A DNA stretch of 50,530 nucleotides from Novosphingobium sp. (GCA_030697365.1 JAUYQH010000003.1:1-50530), one strand, 5' to 3'. Shown: positions 15,763 through 24,865, counted from the first letter of the stretch. The notes: generated by a model from the letters alone, not told the origin. Translations and numbers: made by a program.

Positions 15763-18099
15763 TCAGAACTCGGCCGACAGCGAGACGCCGTATTGCCGCG
15801 GCGGCGCGTAGTTGGTGAGTCCCAGCGTGCCCGGGGCATCGAACACCGAGTTGATGTAGCGGTTGTCGAACAGGTTGGTCGCCCACACCCCGACGGTCAG
15901 CTCGTCGTTGATCGTCACCTCGAAGTTGGCGTTGACCAGATGCTGCGGCTGAACCCGCGCGCGCGGCACGTCGAGGATCGAAGTGAGCAGCTTTTCCGAG
16001 GTGTAGGAATAATTCGCCGCGAACCGCGCCTCGAGGTTGCGGCCCAGCGGAAATTCGTAGCTGAGGCCCGCCGAGCCGCTCCAATCGGGCGCGTTCTGCA
16101 TCCGCTCTCCGCTCAGGTCGATCGTACCGCCGCTGGGCAGCAGGAAGTCGAAATCGCGGTATTCGGCATCGAGATAGGCGAGCGCGCCGGTCAGGGTCAG
16201 GCCGTCGATCGGGGCGACGGTCACTTCGGCCTCGAAACCGCGGATACGCGAGCTGGCGGCGTTGAGGATGGTGTTGCCCTGGACCAGCGACGCGCCCGAA
16301 CCAACGAAGTAAATCTGCGCCAGCTGGATGTCGTCGTAATCGGTCTGGAACGCGGCGAGGTTCACCCGCAGGCGGCGATCTAGGAAATCGCCCTTCATCC
16401 CGATCTCGTATGTATCGACATGCTCCGGATCGTACGGTCCCAGATCCTGGGCGATGCCGATCCGCCCGGTGAACCCGCCCGACTTGAAGCCGCGCGCCCA
16501 GTAGCCATAGACCAAAACGTCGTCGGTCACCTTGTAGTCGGCGCCCAACTTCCAGCCGACGTTGTTCCAGCTTTCGCGCCCGCGCGGCGGGGCGACGGTA
16601 CCCAGCGACAGATTCGGAACCCCGGCCGGCGAGGTACCGTCGAACGTGGTCAAGCCGCCCAGCGCAAGGCTGGTCGCGGTCGAGGCGAGCATGCTGGTCT
16701 TCTCGTAGGCATAGCGGATGCCCGCCTGCAGCCGCAGCGCGTCGGTGACTTGGAAATACCCCTGGACGAAGCCCGACAGCGAGTGGTTGTCCTGGTCCTG
16801 GAGGTTCTTCTGGAACAGCCCGGTCAGGCCCTTGGTCACCGTCTGGTTGACGAGATCGTAGGTCGCACCACCGGCGAAATCGATCCGCAAGTCCTGATAG
16901 TGGTTGTAGTGCGTCTTCATGTAGAAGCCGCCCATCGTCACGTCGATCCGGTCGCCCAGTTTGATGTCGGTGCGCAGCTCCTGGCTGAACTGCCAGCCCT
17001 CGGTGCCGCGACGGGTGTCGATCAGGAACACCGGAGTGCCATCCTGGTCGGTGAACTCGAACAGGTCGAACTTGCGGTAGCCGGTGATCGAGGTGAGATC
17101 GCCGAGCGCGGTGTCGGACAGTTCGAGCGCCAGGCTGCCGCGGTAGTTGTTCATGTCACTGCGGTCCTGGACCTCGCCCAGCGGTCCGCCGTCGTTCGCT
17201 GAGAAATACTTGTCCGGCGCCTTGCAGCGCGATCCCGCTGGCAGACATGGCGAAACGTACATGTTGCGGAAGCCCGCCGGGACGAACTCGGCCTCGCCAG
17301 GCAAGTCGCCGGCGACCACGATCGGCGCACCGTTGCGCGAGCCGACGTATTCGCCCGAGAGCAGCATCTTGAAGTTGTCCCATTGCCCGCGCAGCGTGCC
17401 GCGGATCAGGTTGACGTCGCGCTTGCCCATGTCCTGGCCGTTGTCGACGTTGGTCACCCAGCCGTCGCGGCGGTCGTTCTGCGCGGCGAGGCGAAACGCC
17501 CAGTTATCGCCCAGCGGCACGTTGGCGACCGCGCCGACCGTCAGGTGATCGTAGTTGCCGAAACTGGCATCGAAACGCCCTCCGGCCTCGTCGGTGGGCT
17601 CGTTGTTGACCACGTTGACCACCCCGCCGGTGGTGTTCGCCCCGAACAGCGTGCCCTGCGGGCCACGCAGGATCTCGATGCGGTTGATGTCGTAGAGATC
17701 GACCAGCGCGCCCATCGAGAAATACTGCGGGACGCCATCGACCACGATGCCCACGGTGTTGCCGGCGTACGGATCGGGCTCGATTACCCCGATCCCGCGG
17801 ATCGTGAACACCGCAGTATTGGGGGTGTTGGAAAAGTTGCCGATCTGGATATTGGGGACGGTGCCCTGCAATCCCTGAAGCGTGGAAGCGTGGAGATCCG
17901 CCACCGCCGCGCCGCTCACCGCGGCGATTGAAATCGGCACATCCTGGAGATTTTCGGCCCGCTTCTGCGCGGTGACCACGATCTCGGCGATGCCGCCCTC
18001 TTCCTCCGCAGGTGGCTGCTCTTGGGCGAAGGCGGCCGATGTCGCAAGGAAGGCTAAGGTTGTTATTCCGGCCCGGGTGGCGATCGAACGCTTGTTCAC
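15763..18099 (-). CDS. TonB-dependent outer-membrane receptor (1 of 3)
   Basis: This 778-aa receptor has a signal peptide ending AFA/QE near residue 25, a TonB-box-like EIVVTAQKR, a plug domain (DVPISIAAVSG, RGPQGTLFGANTTGG) and a long beta barrel ending in YGVSLSAEF with the terminal Phe expected of barrel proteins. Sphingomonads use such receptors to take up large or hydrophobic carbon sources as well as iron chelates; the catabolic neighbours point to the former. It is divergent from the TetR gene and probably controlled by it through the palindrome at 18165. A terminator follows. Confidence 0.93.
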   Translation of the reverse strand: MNKRSIATRAGITTLAFLATSAAFAQEQPPAEEEGGIAEIVVTAQKRAENLQDVPISIAAVSGAAVADLHASTLQGLQGTVPNIQIGNFSNTPNTAVFTIRGIGVIEPDPYAGNTVGIVVDGVPQYFSMGALVDLYDINRIEILRGPQGTLFGANTTGGVVNVVNNEPTDEAGGRFDASFGNYDHLTVGAVANVPLGDNWAFRLAAQNDRRDGWVTNVDNGQDMGKRDVNLIRGTLRGQWDNFKMLLSGEYVGSRNGAPIVVAGDLPGEAEFVPAGFRNMYVSPCLPAGSRCKAPDKYFSANDGGPLGEVQDRSDMNNYRGSLALELSDTALGDLTSITGYRKFDLFEFTDQDGTPVFLIDTRRGTEGWQFSQELRTDIKLGDRIDVTMGGFYMKTHYNHYQDLRIDFAGGATYDLVNQTVTKGLTGLFQKNLQDQDNHSLSGFVQGYFQVTDALRLQAGIRYAYEKTSMLASTATSLALGGLTTFDGTSPAGVPNLSLGTVAPPRGRESWNNVGWKLGADYKVTDDVLVYGYWARGFKSGGFTGRIGIAQDLGPYDPEHVDTYEIGMKGDFLDRRLRVNLAAFQTDYDDIQLAQIYFVGSGASLVQGNTILNAASSRIRGFEAEVTVAPIDGLTLTGALAYLDAEYRDFDFLLPSGGTIDLSGERMQNAPDWSGSAGLSYEFPLGRNLEARFAANYSYTSEKLLTSILDVPRARVQPQHLVNANFEVTINDELTVGVWATNLFDNRYINSVFDAPGTLGLTNYAPPRQYGVSLSAEF

Positions 18100-18164
18100 C
18101 GTGTCTCTCCCAGTTGTAGCGGCTGTTGTTTTTTGCCGCGATTCTCGTCACGTCCGGTGCTATA

Positions 18165-18182
18165 ACCGGCGATCATGCCGGT
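18165..18182. promoter_or_regulatory. palindromic operator between the receptor and tetR (likely TetR site)
   Basis: ACCGGC-GATCAT-GCCGGT is a perfect 6+6 inverted repeat with a 6-base spacer, extendable to 7 bp on each arm. A further CCGGT half-site lies at 18154-18158, again six bases away. On the minus strand TATAGC (18164-18159), a plausible -10 for the receptor, sits between the half-sites. The same half-sites and spacing recur at 18936. Confidence 0.65.
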
Positions 18183-18264
18183 TTTATGCGCTGCTCCCGC
18201 GCGGCGCGTAACTGAAACTTTAGCTAGGCAGACCCGGAAGAGGATTAATCGGAGTGCAGGCGCG

Positions 18265-18933
18265 GTGAACGAGATCGAGCATCGCTTGCGCGCGGCGCTG
18301 CTACCGTCGCAGGATCCCGAACCCGCACCTCGCTGGCAGCAACGCAAGAGCGCACAGACCCGCGAACGCGTCCTCGAGGCGGCGATCGATTGTCTTGTCG
18401 CGGACGGCTATTCCGGATTGACCACGAATGCGGTGGCGGTGCGGGCGGGAATGTCGCGCGGGACGATGCACCACCATTTCGCCACGCGCGGCGATCTTGT
18501 CGAGGCGCTCACAGAATACACCTTCTATCAGCGAATGCGCGGGTTCCTGGTCGACTATTCCGCCGCGATGCATGCTGGCGGAGAGGCGCGACTGGTCGAG
18601 ATTGCGGCTGACGCACATTGGCGCAATGTCCAGAGCCGCGAATACGCAGCCTATCTCGAATTGGCTATCGCTGCGCGCACCGATACCGAACTGGAGCCGC
18701 ATTTTACCCCCGCTGCACAGCGCTACGATGCAGTTTGGTTCGACGAGATGAAGGCTTCGTTTCCGCAGTGGGAGGAGCACTGGCAATCCATGAAGGTGGC
18801 CAACGACTTTACCCTTGCGGCGCACATGGGTCTGCTCCTCCATCGCCCGGTGTTTGGCGAGGGGGGGCGGCTCGAGGCAGTGCGCCAACTGATCACGTCG
18901 GTAATCGTCTCTCTGTACGCGAGTCACAATTGA
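18265..18933 (+). CDS. TetR-family transcriptional regulator
   Basis: This 222-aa regulator has an N-terminal helix-turn-helix near residues 52-71 (LTTNAVAVRAGMSRGTMHHHF) and a helical ligand-binding C-terminal domain. GTG 18265 is chosen, with GGAG ten bases upstream; the frame continues 30 codons further without conservation. It lies between a divergent TonB receptor and a Rieske operon on its own strand, and matched palindromes occur in both flanking promoter regions. TetR proteins usually repress until a small molecule binds, here perhaps the catabolic substrate or a CoA intermediate (inference). It is the only transcription factor recognised in the island. Confidence 0.9.
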   Translation: MNEIEHRLRAALLPSQDPEPAPRWQQRKSAQTRERVLEAAIDCLVADGYSGLTTNAVAVRAGMSRGTMHHHFATRGDLVEALTEYTFYQRMRGFLVDYSAAMHAGGEARLVEIAADAHWRNVQSREYAAYLELAIAARTDTELEPHFTPAAQRYDAVWFDEMKASFPQWEEHWQSMKVANDFTLAAHMGLLLHRPVFGEGGRLEAVRQLITSVIVSLYASHN

Positions 18934-18935
18934 AA

Positions 18936-18953
18936 ACCGGCCAAGCTGCCGGA
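18936..18953. promoter_or_regulatory. second palindromic operator, upstream of a Rieske operon
   Basis: ACCGGC-CAAGCT-GCCGGA repeats the half-sites and 6-base spacer of the site at 18165 with one mismatch at the outer base. It starts three bases after the tetR stop and overlaps the -35 position of the promoter whose -10 is at 18973. Confidence 0.65.
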
Positions 18954-18972
18954 AATCTCGCCAAAGTGCCAG

Positions 18973-18978
18973 TATAAT
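18973..18978 (+). promoter_or_regulatory. -10 element (TATAAT) of the Rieske/SDR/SnoaL operon
   Basis: A perfect TATAAT lies 51 bases before the Rieske ATG. The hexamer 17 bases upstream, CGGAAA at 18950-18955, is a poor -35 and is covered by the right arm of the palindrome, as expected for a repressible promoter. Confidence 0.5.
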
Positions 18979-19028
18979 TGGGCGCAGCGTACGGCCAAGA
19001 ACGTCAGGGGAATACGAACGAGGATGCT

Positions 19029-20369
19029 ATGAACGAGGCAACCAGAATCGAAGCGCCGCTCGACGGACGCGACACCGCCCATCTTCGCGGCGATGCGATT
19101 GGCGGCGAGCGCTATTTTTCGCGCGAGTTCGCACAGGCGGAATGGGACGGGATGTGGACTCGGATCTGGCACGTGGCCGGGCGCACCGCCGAACTCATCG
19201 AACCGGGCGACTTCGTGGTCCACACCTTCCTCAAGGAATCGGTGATCTGCGTCCGGCAGGATGACGGCTCGATCCGGGCGTTCTACAATTCATGTGGTCA
19301 CCGCGGGATGCGGTTGGTGGACGGGGCGTCGTCGGTCGCGGCGTTTACCTGCCCCTACCACGGCTGGCGCTGGGGGACCGACGGCGTGCTCCAGCACGTC
19401 CAGGACGCACACGACTTTCCGCAGGGGAACCCGTGCGGCAAGCTCACGCTCAAGGAACTGCGCTGCGACACCTGGGGCGGGTTCGTGTGGTACACTATGG
19501 CACCAGAAGGCCCCTCGCTGCACGAGTTCCTTTCGCCGATGCCCGCGGTCTATGCCGGATATCCGATGGATACCGCGGTGCGGGTCGCGTGGTACCGGAT
19601 CCAGATCGACGCCAACTGGAAGTTCGTCACAGACAACTTCTCCGAAAGCTACCACACCCGGACCGCGCATCCACAGGTGCCACCGTGGATCGATCAGGAC
19701 GTCGACACCGCGCGGCATGAGATGTGGCCCGCAGGGCACGGCCGCACGGTCCAGCCGATGCGCCCCTCACTCAGCGATCGGCTTCCCGAGGGCGTCCCAC
19801 ATTTCTTCGACGACATCCTGCGCGCTTGGGACATCGATCCCGACAGCTATCCCAGCTTCGAGGCCAAAACGATGCAGGGCTGGCTCGATCTGAAGGCGGC
19901 CAAGCGGCGGTTGTGGAAAGAGAAGGGCTTCGTCCACTACGAGCACATGGACGACGAGCAGCTGACCGACAGCCCGCACACCGTGATGTTCCCCAACGTC
20001 ACGATCAGCTTCCTCCCCGACAACCTGGTCTTTTTCCGCTCCGAACCGCACCCCGACGATCCCGAGAAATGCTTTTTCGATTTGTGGTGCATGGCTTTCC
20101 CGGTCGAAGGGCAGGACACCGTCGATTCGATCATGGCTGGCCCCAAGCCGTGTCGCGAGGTCGAGCAATGCGAGCACCGGGTCTTCGACAACGGCCGCGG
20201 GATTCCCGAACTGGCCGGGCAAATCGTCTATCAGGACATGGAACTCGCCGAAGGCATGCAGGCCGGAATGCACTCGCACGGTTATTCCGACGCCTATTTG
20301 AGCGCGCAGGAAACCCGCGTGCGGTATTTCCACGAAGTACTCAACGACTGGATCGAGGGACGGAGATAG
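19029..20369 (+). CDS. Rieske non-heme iron oxygenase, alpha subunit (3 of 4)
   Basis: This 446-aa oxygenase has Rieske ligands Cys89/His91 (CGHRG instead of the commoner CPHRG) and Cys108/His111 (CPYHGW). The iron ligands are His209 and His214 (SESYHTRTAHP), with Glu206 at the bridging position. It starts at ATG 19029 with GAGG upstream; the open frame reaches back 17 more codons. It is paralogous to the protein at 10402 and shares the GNPCGK and DTWGGFV segments. It is followed by an SDR and a SnoaL-like gene in one operon, a miniature of the larger minus-strand cluster. Confidence 0.93.
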   Translation: MNEATRIEAPLDGRDTAHLRGDAIGGERYFSREFAQAEWDGMWTRIWHVAGRTAELIEPGDFVVHTFLKESVICVRQDDGSIRAFYNSCGHRGMRLVDGASSVAAFTCPYHGWRWGTDGVLQHVQDAHDFPQGNPCGKLTLKELRCDTWGGFVWYTMAPEGPSLHEFLSPMPAVYAGYPMDTAVRVAWYRIQIDANWKFVTDNFSESYHTRTAHPQVPPWIDQDVDTARHEMWPAGHGRTVQPMRPSLSDRLPEGVPHFFDDILRAWDIDPDSYPSFEAKTMQGWLDLKAAKRRLWKEKGFVHYEHMDDEQLTDSPHTVMFPNVTISFLPDNLVFFRSEPHPDDPEKCFFDLWCMAFPVEGQDTVDSIMAGPKPCREVEQCEHRVFDNGRGIPELAGQIVYQDMELAEGMQAGMHSHGYSDAYLSAQETRVRYFHEVLNDWIEGRR

Positions 20370-20373
20370 GACG

Positions 20374-21060
20374 ATGGCCACTATAGCGATAGCCGGCGCG
20401 GCGCGCGGGATCGGGTTCGAACTGGCCAAGCAGCACCTCGCCGCTGGCGACCGCGTCTATGCGTTGGCGCGCGATCCGGGCGCGGCGGGGCAACTCAATA
20501 CGCTCGCCAAAGGATCGGACGGGCAGTTGACCGTTCATGCGATGGACGTGGCCGACGATGCCTCGGTCAAGGCCGGCGCGGCCGCGACCGGGAGCGGGCC
20601 GATCGACATCCTCTACAACGTCGCTGGGATTGTCGGGACGGTAGAGCCCGAACTGGAAAGCGTCGATTGGGCGACCTGGGACAACGCCTTCGAGATCATG
20701 GTCAAGGGCCCGCTGCGCGTGCTCCAGGCCTTCCTGCCTCGGCTCGGCGCGGGCTCGAAAGTGATCAACTTTTCCAGCCAGCTCGCCGCGTCGACCTGGC
20801 CCTACGGCGGTTTCTACGCTTATGGCGCTGCCAAGGCGGCCATGGGGCGGATGATGCGTTCGGTCGCGGCCGACCTCAAGGATCGTGGGGTGATCGTCGG
20901 CATTATTCACCCCGGCTACGTCCAGACCGACATGGGTGGCCCCGACGCCGAGATCACCCCCCAGGAAAGCGCCAGCGGCATCCGCAAGCTCGCCACCGAA
21001 TGGACACTCGACCGCTCGGGCGACTTCTACAAATGGAACGGCGAACCGCACGCCTGGTAA
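20374..21060 (+). CDS. short SDR-family oxidoreductase
   Basis: This 228-aa SDR is shorter than its neighbours and lacks the usual C-terminal VDGG ending. It has the motif GAARGIG (8-14), NVAG for NNAG, and Tyr150/Lys154 in YGAAK. It resembles the C-factor/sniffer-like branch of the family. It begins four bases after the Rieske stop, so the two are co-transcribed; oxidation of the hydroxyl made by the oxygenase is a natural guess. Confidence 0.88.
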   Translation: MATIAIAGAARGIGFELAKQHLAAGDRVYALARDPGAAGQLNTLAKGSDGQLTVHAMDVADDASVKAGAAATGSGPIDILYNVAGIVGTVEPELESVDWATWDNAFEIMVKGPLRVLQAFLPRLGAGSKVINFSSQLAASTWPYGGFYAYGAAKAAMGRMMRSVAADLKDRGVIVGIIHPGYVQTDMGGPDAEITPQESASGIRKLATEWTLDRSGDFYKWNGEPHAW

Positions 21061-21071
21061 GGAGAACACGT

Positions 21072-21515
21072 ATGCCGTTCACCGGCGCCCTCGAAGACCG
21101 TATCGCGATCCGCGAACTGATGGACACCCACGCCCACGGGGTCATGACCCGCGACGCCGATTTGTGGGGCTCGATCTGGGCCGACGACGCGTTCTGGGAT
21201 CTGCCCGAATACCCCGATCTCGGCGGTTTTTCGGGGAAGGACACGATTGTCGCGGGCTGGGTCGAATCGATGAATGCCTATGGTCTCGATGACTGCACCA
21301 AGCCCATGATCTATTTCATGCAGCCTGGCTCGATCGAAGTCGATGGCGAGCGGGCAAAGGCGGTGGCCTATACGATCGAGGTCTATGATGATCCGTCTAA
21401 CGGCCAACGGGTTCAAGCCAACGGGCGCTATGACGATCAGCTCGAGAAACGCGAGGGACGTTGGCTGTTCACCCGGCGCGAATACCGGATCGTCAACGAA
21501 ATCCGCTCGGTCTGA
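21072..21515 (+). CDS. SnoaL-like (NTF2-fold) protein
   Basis: This 147-aa protein starts at ATG 21072 behind GGAGAA; the longer frame upstream is a shadow of the SDR gene. It opens with MPFTGALEDRIAIRELMD and is clearly paralogous to the protein at 35276 (MPFTGDAKDRLAIRELLD), sharing WVE-M-AY and EVYD segments. It is the third gene of the TetR-linked operon. A SnoaL_4-type isomerase/dehydratase or accessory-subunit role is possible. It converges on the EthD gene 12 bases away. Confidence 0.82.
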   Translation: MPFTGALEDRIAIRELMDTHAHGVMTRDADLWGSIWADDAFWDLPEYPDLGGFSGKDTIVAGWVESMNAYGLDDCTKPMIYFMQPGSIEVDGERAKAVAYTIEVYDDPSNGQRVQANGRYDDQLEKREGRWLFTRREYRIVNEIRSV

Positions 21516-21527
21516 TTGATTACCCCG

Positions 21528-21875
21528 TCACAATTCCGAGTCCCTCTCTTCCACTTCGAAGGTCTTTATCCGGCTGCGGTCGAACAGTTTGTCTTCGTCG
21601 GCCACGATCAAGGCCATGATCGCCGGGTCGGCCATCGCGGCGAAGCAGGCAGCGCGCGTGGCTTCGTCGGGGAAGGTGATTTCGGTGAGGACGTCGGGAT
21701 CGTGTTCGCTATCCACGCCGTCGCTGGGAAACAGGAAACGGCGCACGTAACGCGTGGCGTAGCCGCGCAGGACCTGCTCGCCGATCACCCGGTGGTTGGC
21801 CTCGTAATAGGCGACGAAATCGGGCTTGCTCATGCCTTCGCGGCGCTTGAGCAGGGTGATTACGGTGACCGACAT
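21528..21875 (-). CDS. EthD-domain protein
   Basis: This 115-aa protein has the EthD/dimeric ferredoxin-like barrel pattern: VTVITLLKRREGMSKPDFVAYY at the start, then HRVIGEQ and RYVRRFLF. EthD was named for a small protein needed with a P450 for ether cleavage; other members are small decarboxylases or isomerases of aromatic catabolites. It follows a Rieske gene by 23 bases on the same strand, so it likely works on that enzyme's product. Confidence 0.8.
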   Translation of the reverse strand: MSVTVITLLKRREGMSKPDFVAYYEANHRVIGEQVLRGYATRYVRRFLFPSDGVDSEHDPDVLTEITFPDEATRAACFAAMADPAIMALIVADEDKLFDRSRIKTFEVEERDSEL

Positions 21876-21898
21876 GATTCATCCTCAACGCGAGTTGT

Positions 21899-23092
21899 TC
21901 ACAGCACCGGCTTGGGCTGATCCGGATCGTCCTGCAGGTACCAGTTGAGCCACTCGTGGAAGTATTGGTTGCCGCGCTCATTGCGTCCGAACACCAGATC
22001 GTCGTGCGCCCCGCTCTCGAGGCCCTTCTGAATCTCTAGACCGATCAGGTAATCCTCCTTGTAGGTCACGTCCCGGAAGAAGGTGATCGATGCCTCGACC
22101 GCAGCGCGGTCTTCCTCGTCGCGGATCGGATCGCGGCGCAGATAGTTCAGCACGGTGCGGTTCTGGCCCGGTGCGGGTCCTGGAAACAGCTGGGCGATCT
22201 GGGTGATCTCGGGAGCGATGAACGTCGAGACGTTGGGGAACATGATTCGCACGAAGTCGAAGCCGTTGTTTTCCTGCGTGCCCCATTGCTCGCGCGGCAC
22301 ATCCTTGAGCGCGGCGCCGATAGTATGGTGCGGAAAGCCGATCCGGATATTGGGACCGAACCCCTCGTAATGCATGCAGTTCGACGGGGTGCGCGGAAAG
22401 ATCGTCTCGGGGTGCAGCGAGGCGAAGTGATAGCCTTCGAGATAGCCGTCAAAGGCAATCTTCCAGTTGGCGCCCTCGATCTCCCGGCTGCCGAGATAGG
22501 TCCAGTCCTTCATGCCCACCGCCTCGAAATCGTCGAGGAAGCCCTGGTAGTAATCGTCGAGGTCAAGCGGTACGCCGGGGTCCAGGCACACGAAAATCAT
22601 TCCCGCGCGCTCTTCGCAAGGAAGCTCGCGCAAACCGTGGGTTGATTTGTCGATTTCGCCGAACTTACTCGCCTCGGAAATGCCGATCAGCTTGCCGTCC
22701 GCGCCATAAGTCCAGCCGTGGTACTTGCAGGTGAAGCGAGGGCAGTTGCCGTGGCCCTCGCTCGCCACCGGCGCGCCGCGGTGCGCGCAGACGTTGAGGA
22801 AGGCGCGCACGGCGCCCGCCTTGTCGCGGTTGATCAGCACCGGCAGCCCGCACGCGTCCATCGCCTTGTAGTCGCCCGGGTTGGGCATCTCGGCCGTGAA
22901 GGCAAGCATCAGCGGCACCCGCTTGAACACCAGTTCGATCTCGGCTTCCCATTGGTCGGGATCGGTGTAGCTGCGCGTCGGGACGGTCATCGTCCGGTCG
23001 GCCAGGTAAGTCTGCTTGTTGGTGACGTAATCGAGCATGATTTCGGCGACATCGCCGATCCGCTGGTCCCTGCTCACACTTACCACCTGCAT
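21899..23092 (-). CDS. Rieske non-heme iron oxygenase, alpha subunit (4 of 4)
   Basis: This 397-aa oxygenase is the shortest and most divergent of the four. Its Rieske ligands are Cys102/His104 (CAHRG) and Cys122/His125 (CKYHGW), with iron ligands His222/His227 in LEGYHFASLHP and Glu219 at the bridging position. The ATG at 23092 has GGCGGAGA just upstream. It is divergent from the CoA synthetase gene and paired with an EthD gene. No beta subunit is present. The length and layout fit alpha-only oxygenases that hydroxylate or demethylate. Confidence 0.92.
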   Translation of the reverse strand: MQVVSVSRDQRIGDVAEIMLDYVTNKQTYLADRTMTVPTRSYTDPDQWEAEIELVFKRVPLMLAFTAEMPNPGDYKAMDACGLPVLINRDKAGAVRAFLNVCAHRGAPVASEGHGNCPRFTCKYHGWTYGADGKLIGISEASKFGEIDKSTHGLRELPCEERAGMIFVCLDPGVPLDLDDYYQGFLDDFEAVGMKDWTYLGSREIEGANWKIAFDGYLEGYHFASLHPETIFPRTPSNCMHYEGFGPNIRIGFPHHTIGAALKDVPREQWGTQENNGFDFVRIMFPNVSTFIAPEITQIAQLFPGPAPGQNRTVLNYLRRDPIRDEEDRAAVEASITFFRDVTYKEDYLIGLEIQKGLESGAHDDLVFGRNERGNQYFHEWLNWYLQDDPDQPKPVL

Positions 23093-23223
23093 TCTCCGCC
23101 ATTTTCTCGCCTATACGGGACATGATGGGGCTGCTCGGGTACCTTCGGCAAGCTGCGAGAGGTCACAGGTGCCTCACCTTTTTGCGGATTGGCGGCACTG
23201 ACGGAATCCCCCAGCATCGGATC

Positions 23224-24864
23224 ATGAACCGCACTCCGCCGCCTTGGGCTTGGCTCGAAAGAACACCACCACATCTTCGCCGGTTTGCCGAGAACGATTT
23301 GTGGGAAAGGGAAACCATCGCCACGAGCGCGGACCGCCTGGCCCAGGCCGTTCCTGATGCTATCGCGCTGGTCGATGGCGACAGGTCGATCAGTAGAGCT
23401 GCGCTCGTTACCGGGGCCGAAGCACTTGCCACCGCACTCCAGCGACGCGGCCTCGAACCAGGCGACGTCGTCGCTTTTCAGGTTCCCAACTGGGCCGAAG
23501 CTGCGACGATCAATCTCGCCTGTGCGATCGCGGGGTTGGTGGTCAATCCGATTGTCCCGATCTACCGCGATGCCGAAGTCAGGCAGATGCTGGGTGATTG
23601 CCGGGCACGTGTTCTGTTTGCAGCGGCCAAGTTCCGCGGGTTTGATTTCGCGGAGATGGCTCGGCGGATCGGACCTGACCTGCCCTTTCTCGATCACGTA
23701 TTTACCGTGCGCGGTGAGGGCGAAAACGATCTGGCCGCTCTGCTCGAAGACGGGCGGGGGCGATCTCCCCGTCGCGCTCGGCAAGATGAACAGGCCGTTA
23801 AGATGGTGCTCTACACCTCGGGCACCACGGGGCGGCCAAAAGGCGTCCTGCACAGCCACGCAACGCTTGGGCGGGTGATCCGGCGTTCGGCCCAGCATTG
23901 GAAAATCCGCGACAGCGATGCCGTGCTCATGCCTTCTCCGGTCACCCATGTCTCGGGCTATGCCAATGGCCTCGACATGCCCTTGCTAGTGGGGACCACA
24001 TCAATCCTGATCGAAAGTTGGGATGCTTCGGCCGCGCTGACTTTGATCGAGAAACATCGAGTGGTGGGCACCGTCGCGGCCACACCCTTTCTGATCGAAC
24101 TGGCAACTGCGGCGCGCGCGGCGGGCAGCAAAGTGCCAAGCCTACGGTTTTTTGCGTGTGGAGGTGCGGCCGTTCCCCCAGAGGTAATCCCGGCAGCAAA
24201 TGCCGCATTCGAGCGCTGTCACGCGTTCCGCGTGTTCGGAAGCTCCGAAGTGCCGCTGGTTACACTTGGGTGGCCAGACGACTCGTGTCGCGCGGCGATC
24301 ACCGACGGCGAGGTGGTCGATTACGAGGTGCTCATCGTCGATGCCAACAACAGGCCACTCCCTGCCGGTTGCGAGGGCGAGATATTGGCCCGGGGGCCGG
24401 CCATGTTCCTGGGATATGCAGACGAAGGTCAGACCGCAGAGGCGATAAGTGTGGATGGCTTTTTCCGGACGGGCGATCTTGGCATGCTCGACGCCGCGAA
24501 GGCTGTGACGATAACCGGGCGCAAGAAGGACTTGATAATTCGCGGCGGTGAAAACATCAGCGCCAAGGAAATCGAGGACGTCCTTCATCTGCATCCTCAA
24601 GTGCGCGAAGCAAGCGTCGTGGCAATGCCTCACGAGCGGCTTGGGGAGGGAGTCTGCGCGTTCATCGTCTCGGCGGGTGACGCACCGCTGCCCGCCGGAC
24701 TGGCGGCGCATGTCGCAGCCAGCGGATTGGCCAAGCAGAAGATCCCCGAACGCTTCGTATTCGTCGATGATTTGCCGCGCACCGCCTCCGGGAAGGTGCG
24801 CAAGGATCTCCTGAGAGAGGCGGTCAAGGAGATCGTCCGGGGGCTACGCCCGGACCCGCCTTGA
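23224..24864 (+). CDS. AMP-forming acyl-CoA synthetase
   Basis: This 546-aa ligase activates a carboxylic acid with ATP and CoA. The phosphate-binding loop YTSGTTGRPKGV lies at 197-208, the FFRTGDLG and KKDLIIRGGENIS hinge blocks follow, and Lys524 in TASGK is the adenylation lysine. ATG 23224 is chosen because the following WAWLERTPPHLRRFAEN block matches the family start; the frame reaches back to 23122 but that part looks unconserved. It resembles cyclohexanecarboxylate- and side-chain-type ligases. With the two acyl-CoA dehydrogenases it links the island to beta-oxidation. Confidence 0.92.
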   Translation: MNRTPPPWAWLERTPPHLRRFAENDLWERETIATSADRLAQAVPDAIALVDGDRSISRAALVTGAEALATALQRRGLEPGDVVAFQVPNWAEAATINLACAIAGLVVNPIVPIYRDAEVRQMLGDCRARVLFAAAKFRGFDFAEMARRIGPDLPFLDHVFTVRGEGENDLAALLEDGRGRSPRRARQDEQAVKMVLYTSGTTGRPKGVLHSHATLGRVIRRSAQHWKIRDSDAVLMPSPVTHVSGYANGLDMPLLVGTTSILIESWDASAALTLIEKHRVVGTVAATPFLIELATAARAAGSKVPSLRFFACGGAAVPPEVIPAANAAFERCHAFRVFGSSEVPLVTLGWPDDSCRAAITDGEVVDYEVLIVDANNRPLPAGCEGEILARGPAMFLGYADEGQTAEAISVDGFFRTGDLGMLDAAKAVTITGRKKDLIIRGGENISAKEIEDVLHLHPQVREASVVAMPHERLGEGVCAFIVSAGDAPLPAGLAAHVAASGLAKQKIPERFVFVDDLPRTASGKVRKDLLREAVKEIVRGLRPDPP

Positions 24865-24865
24865 A

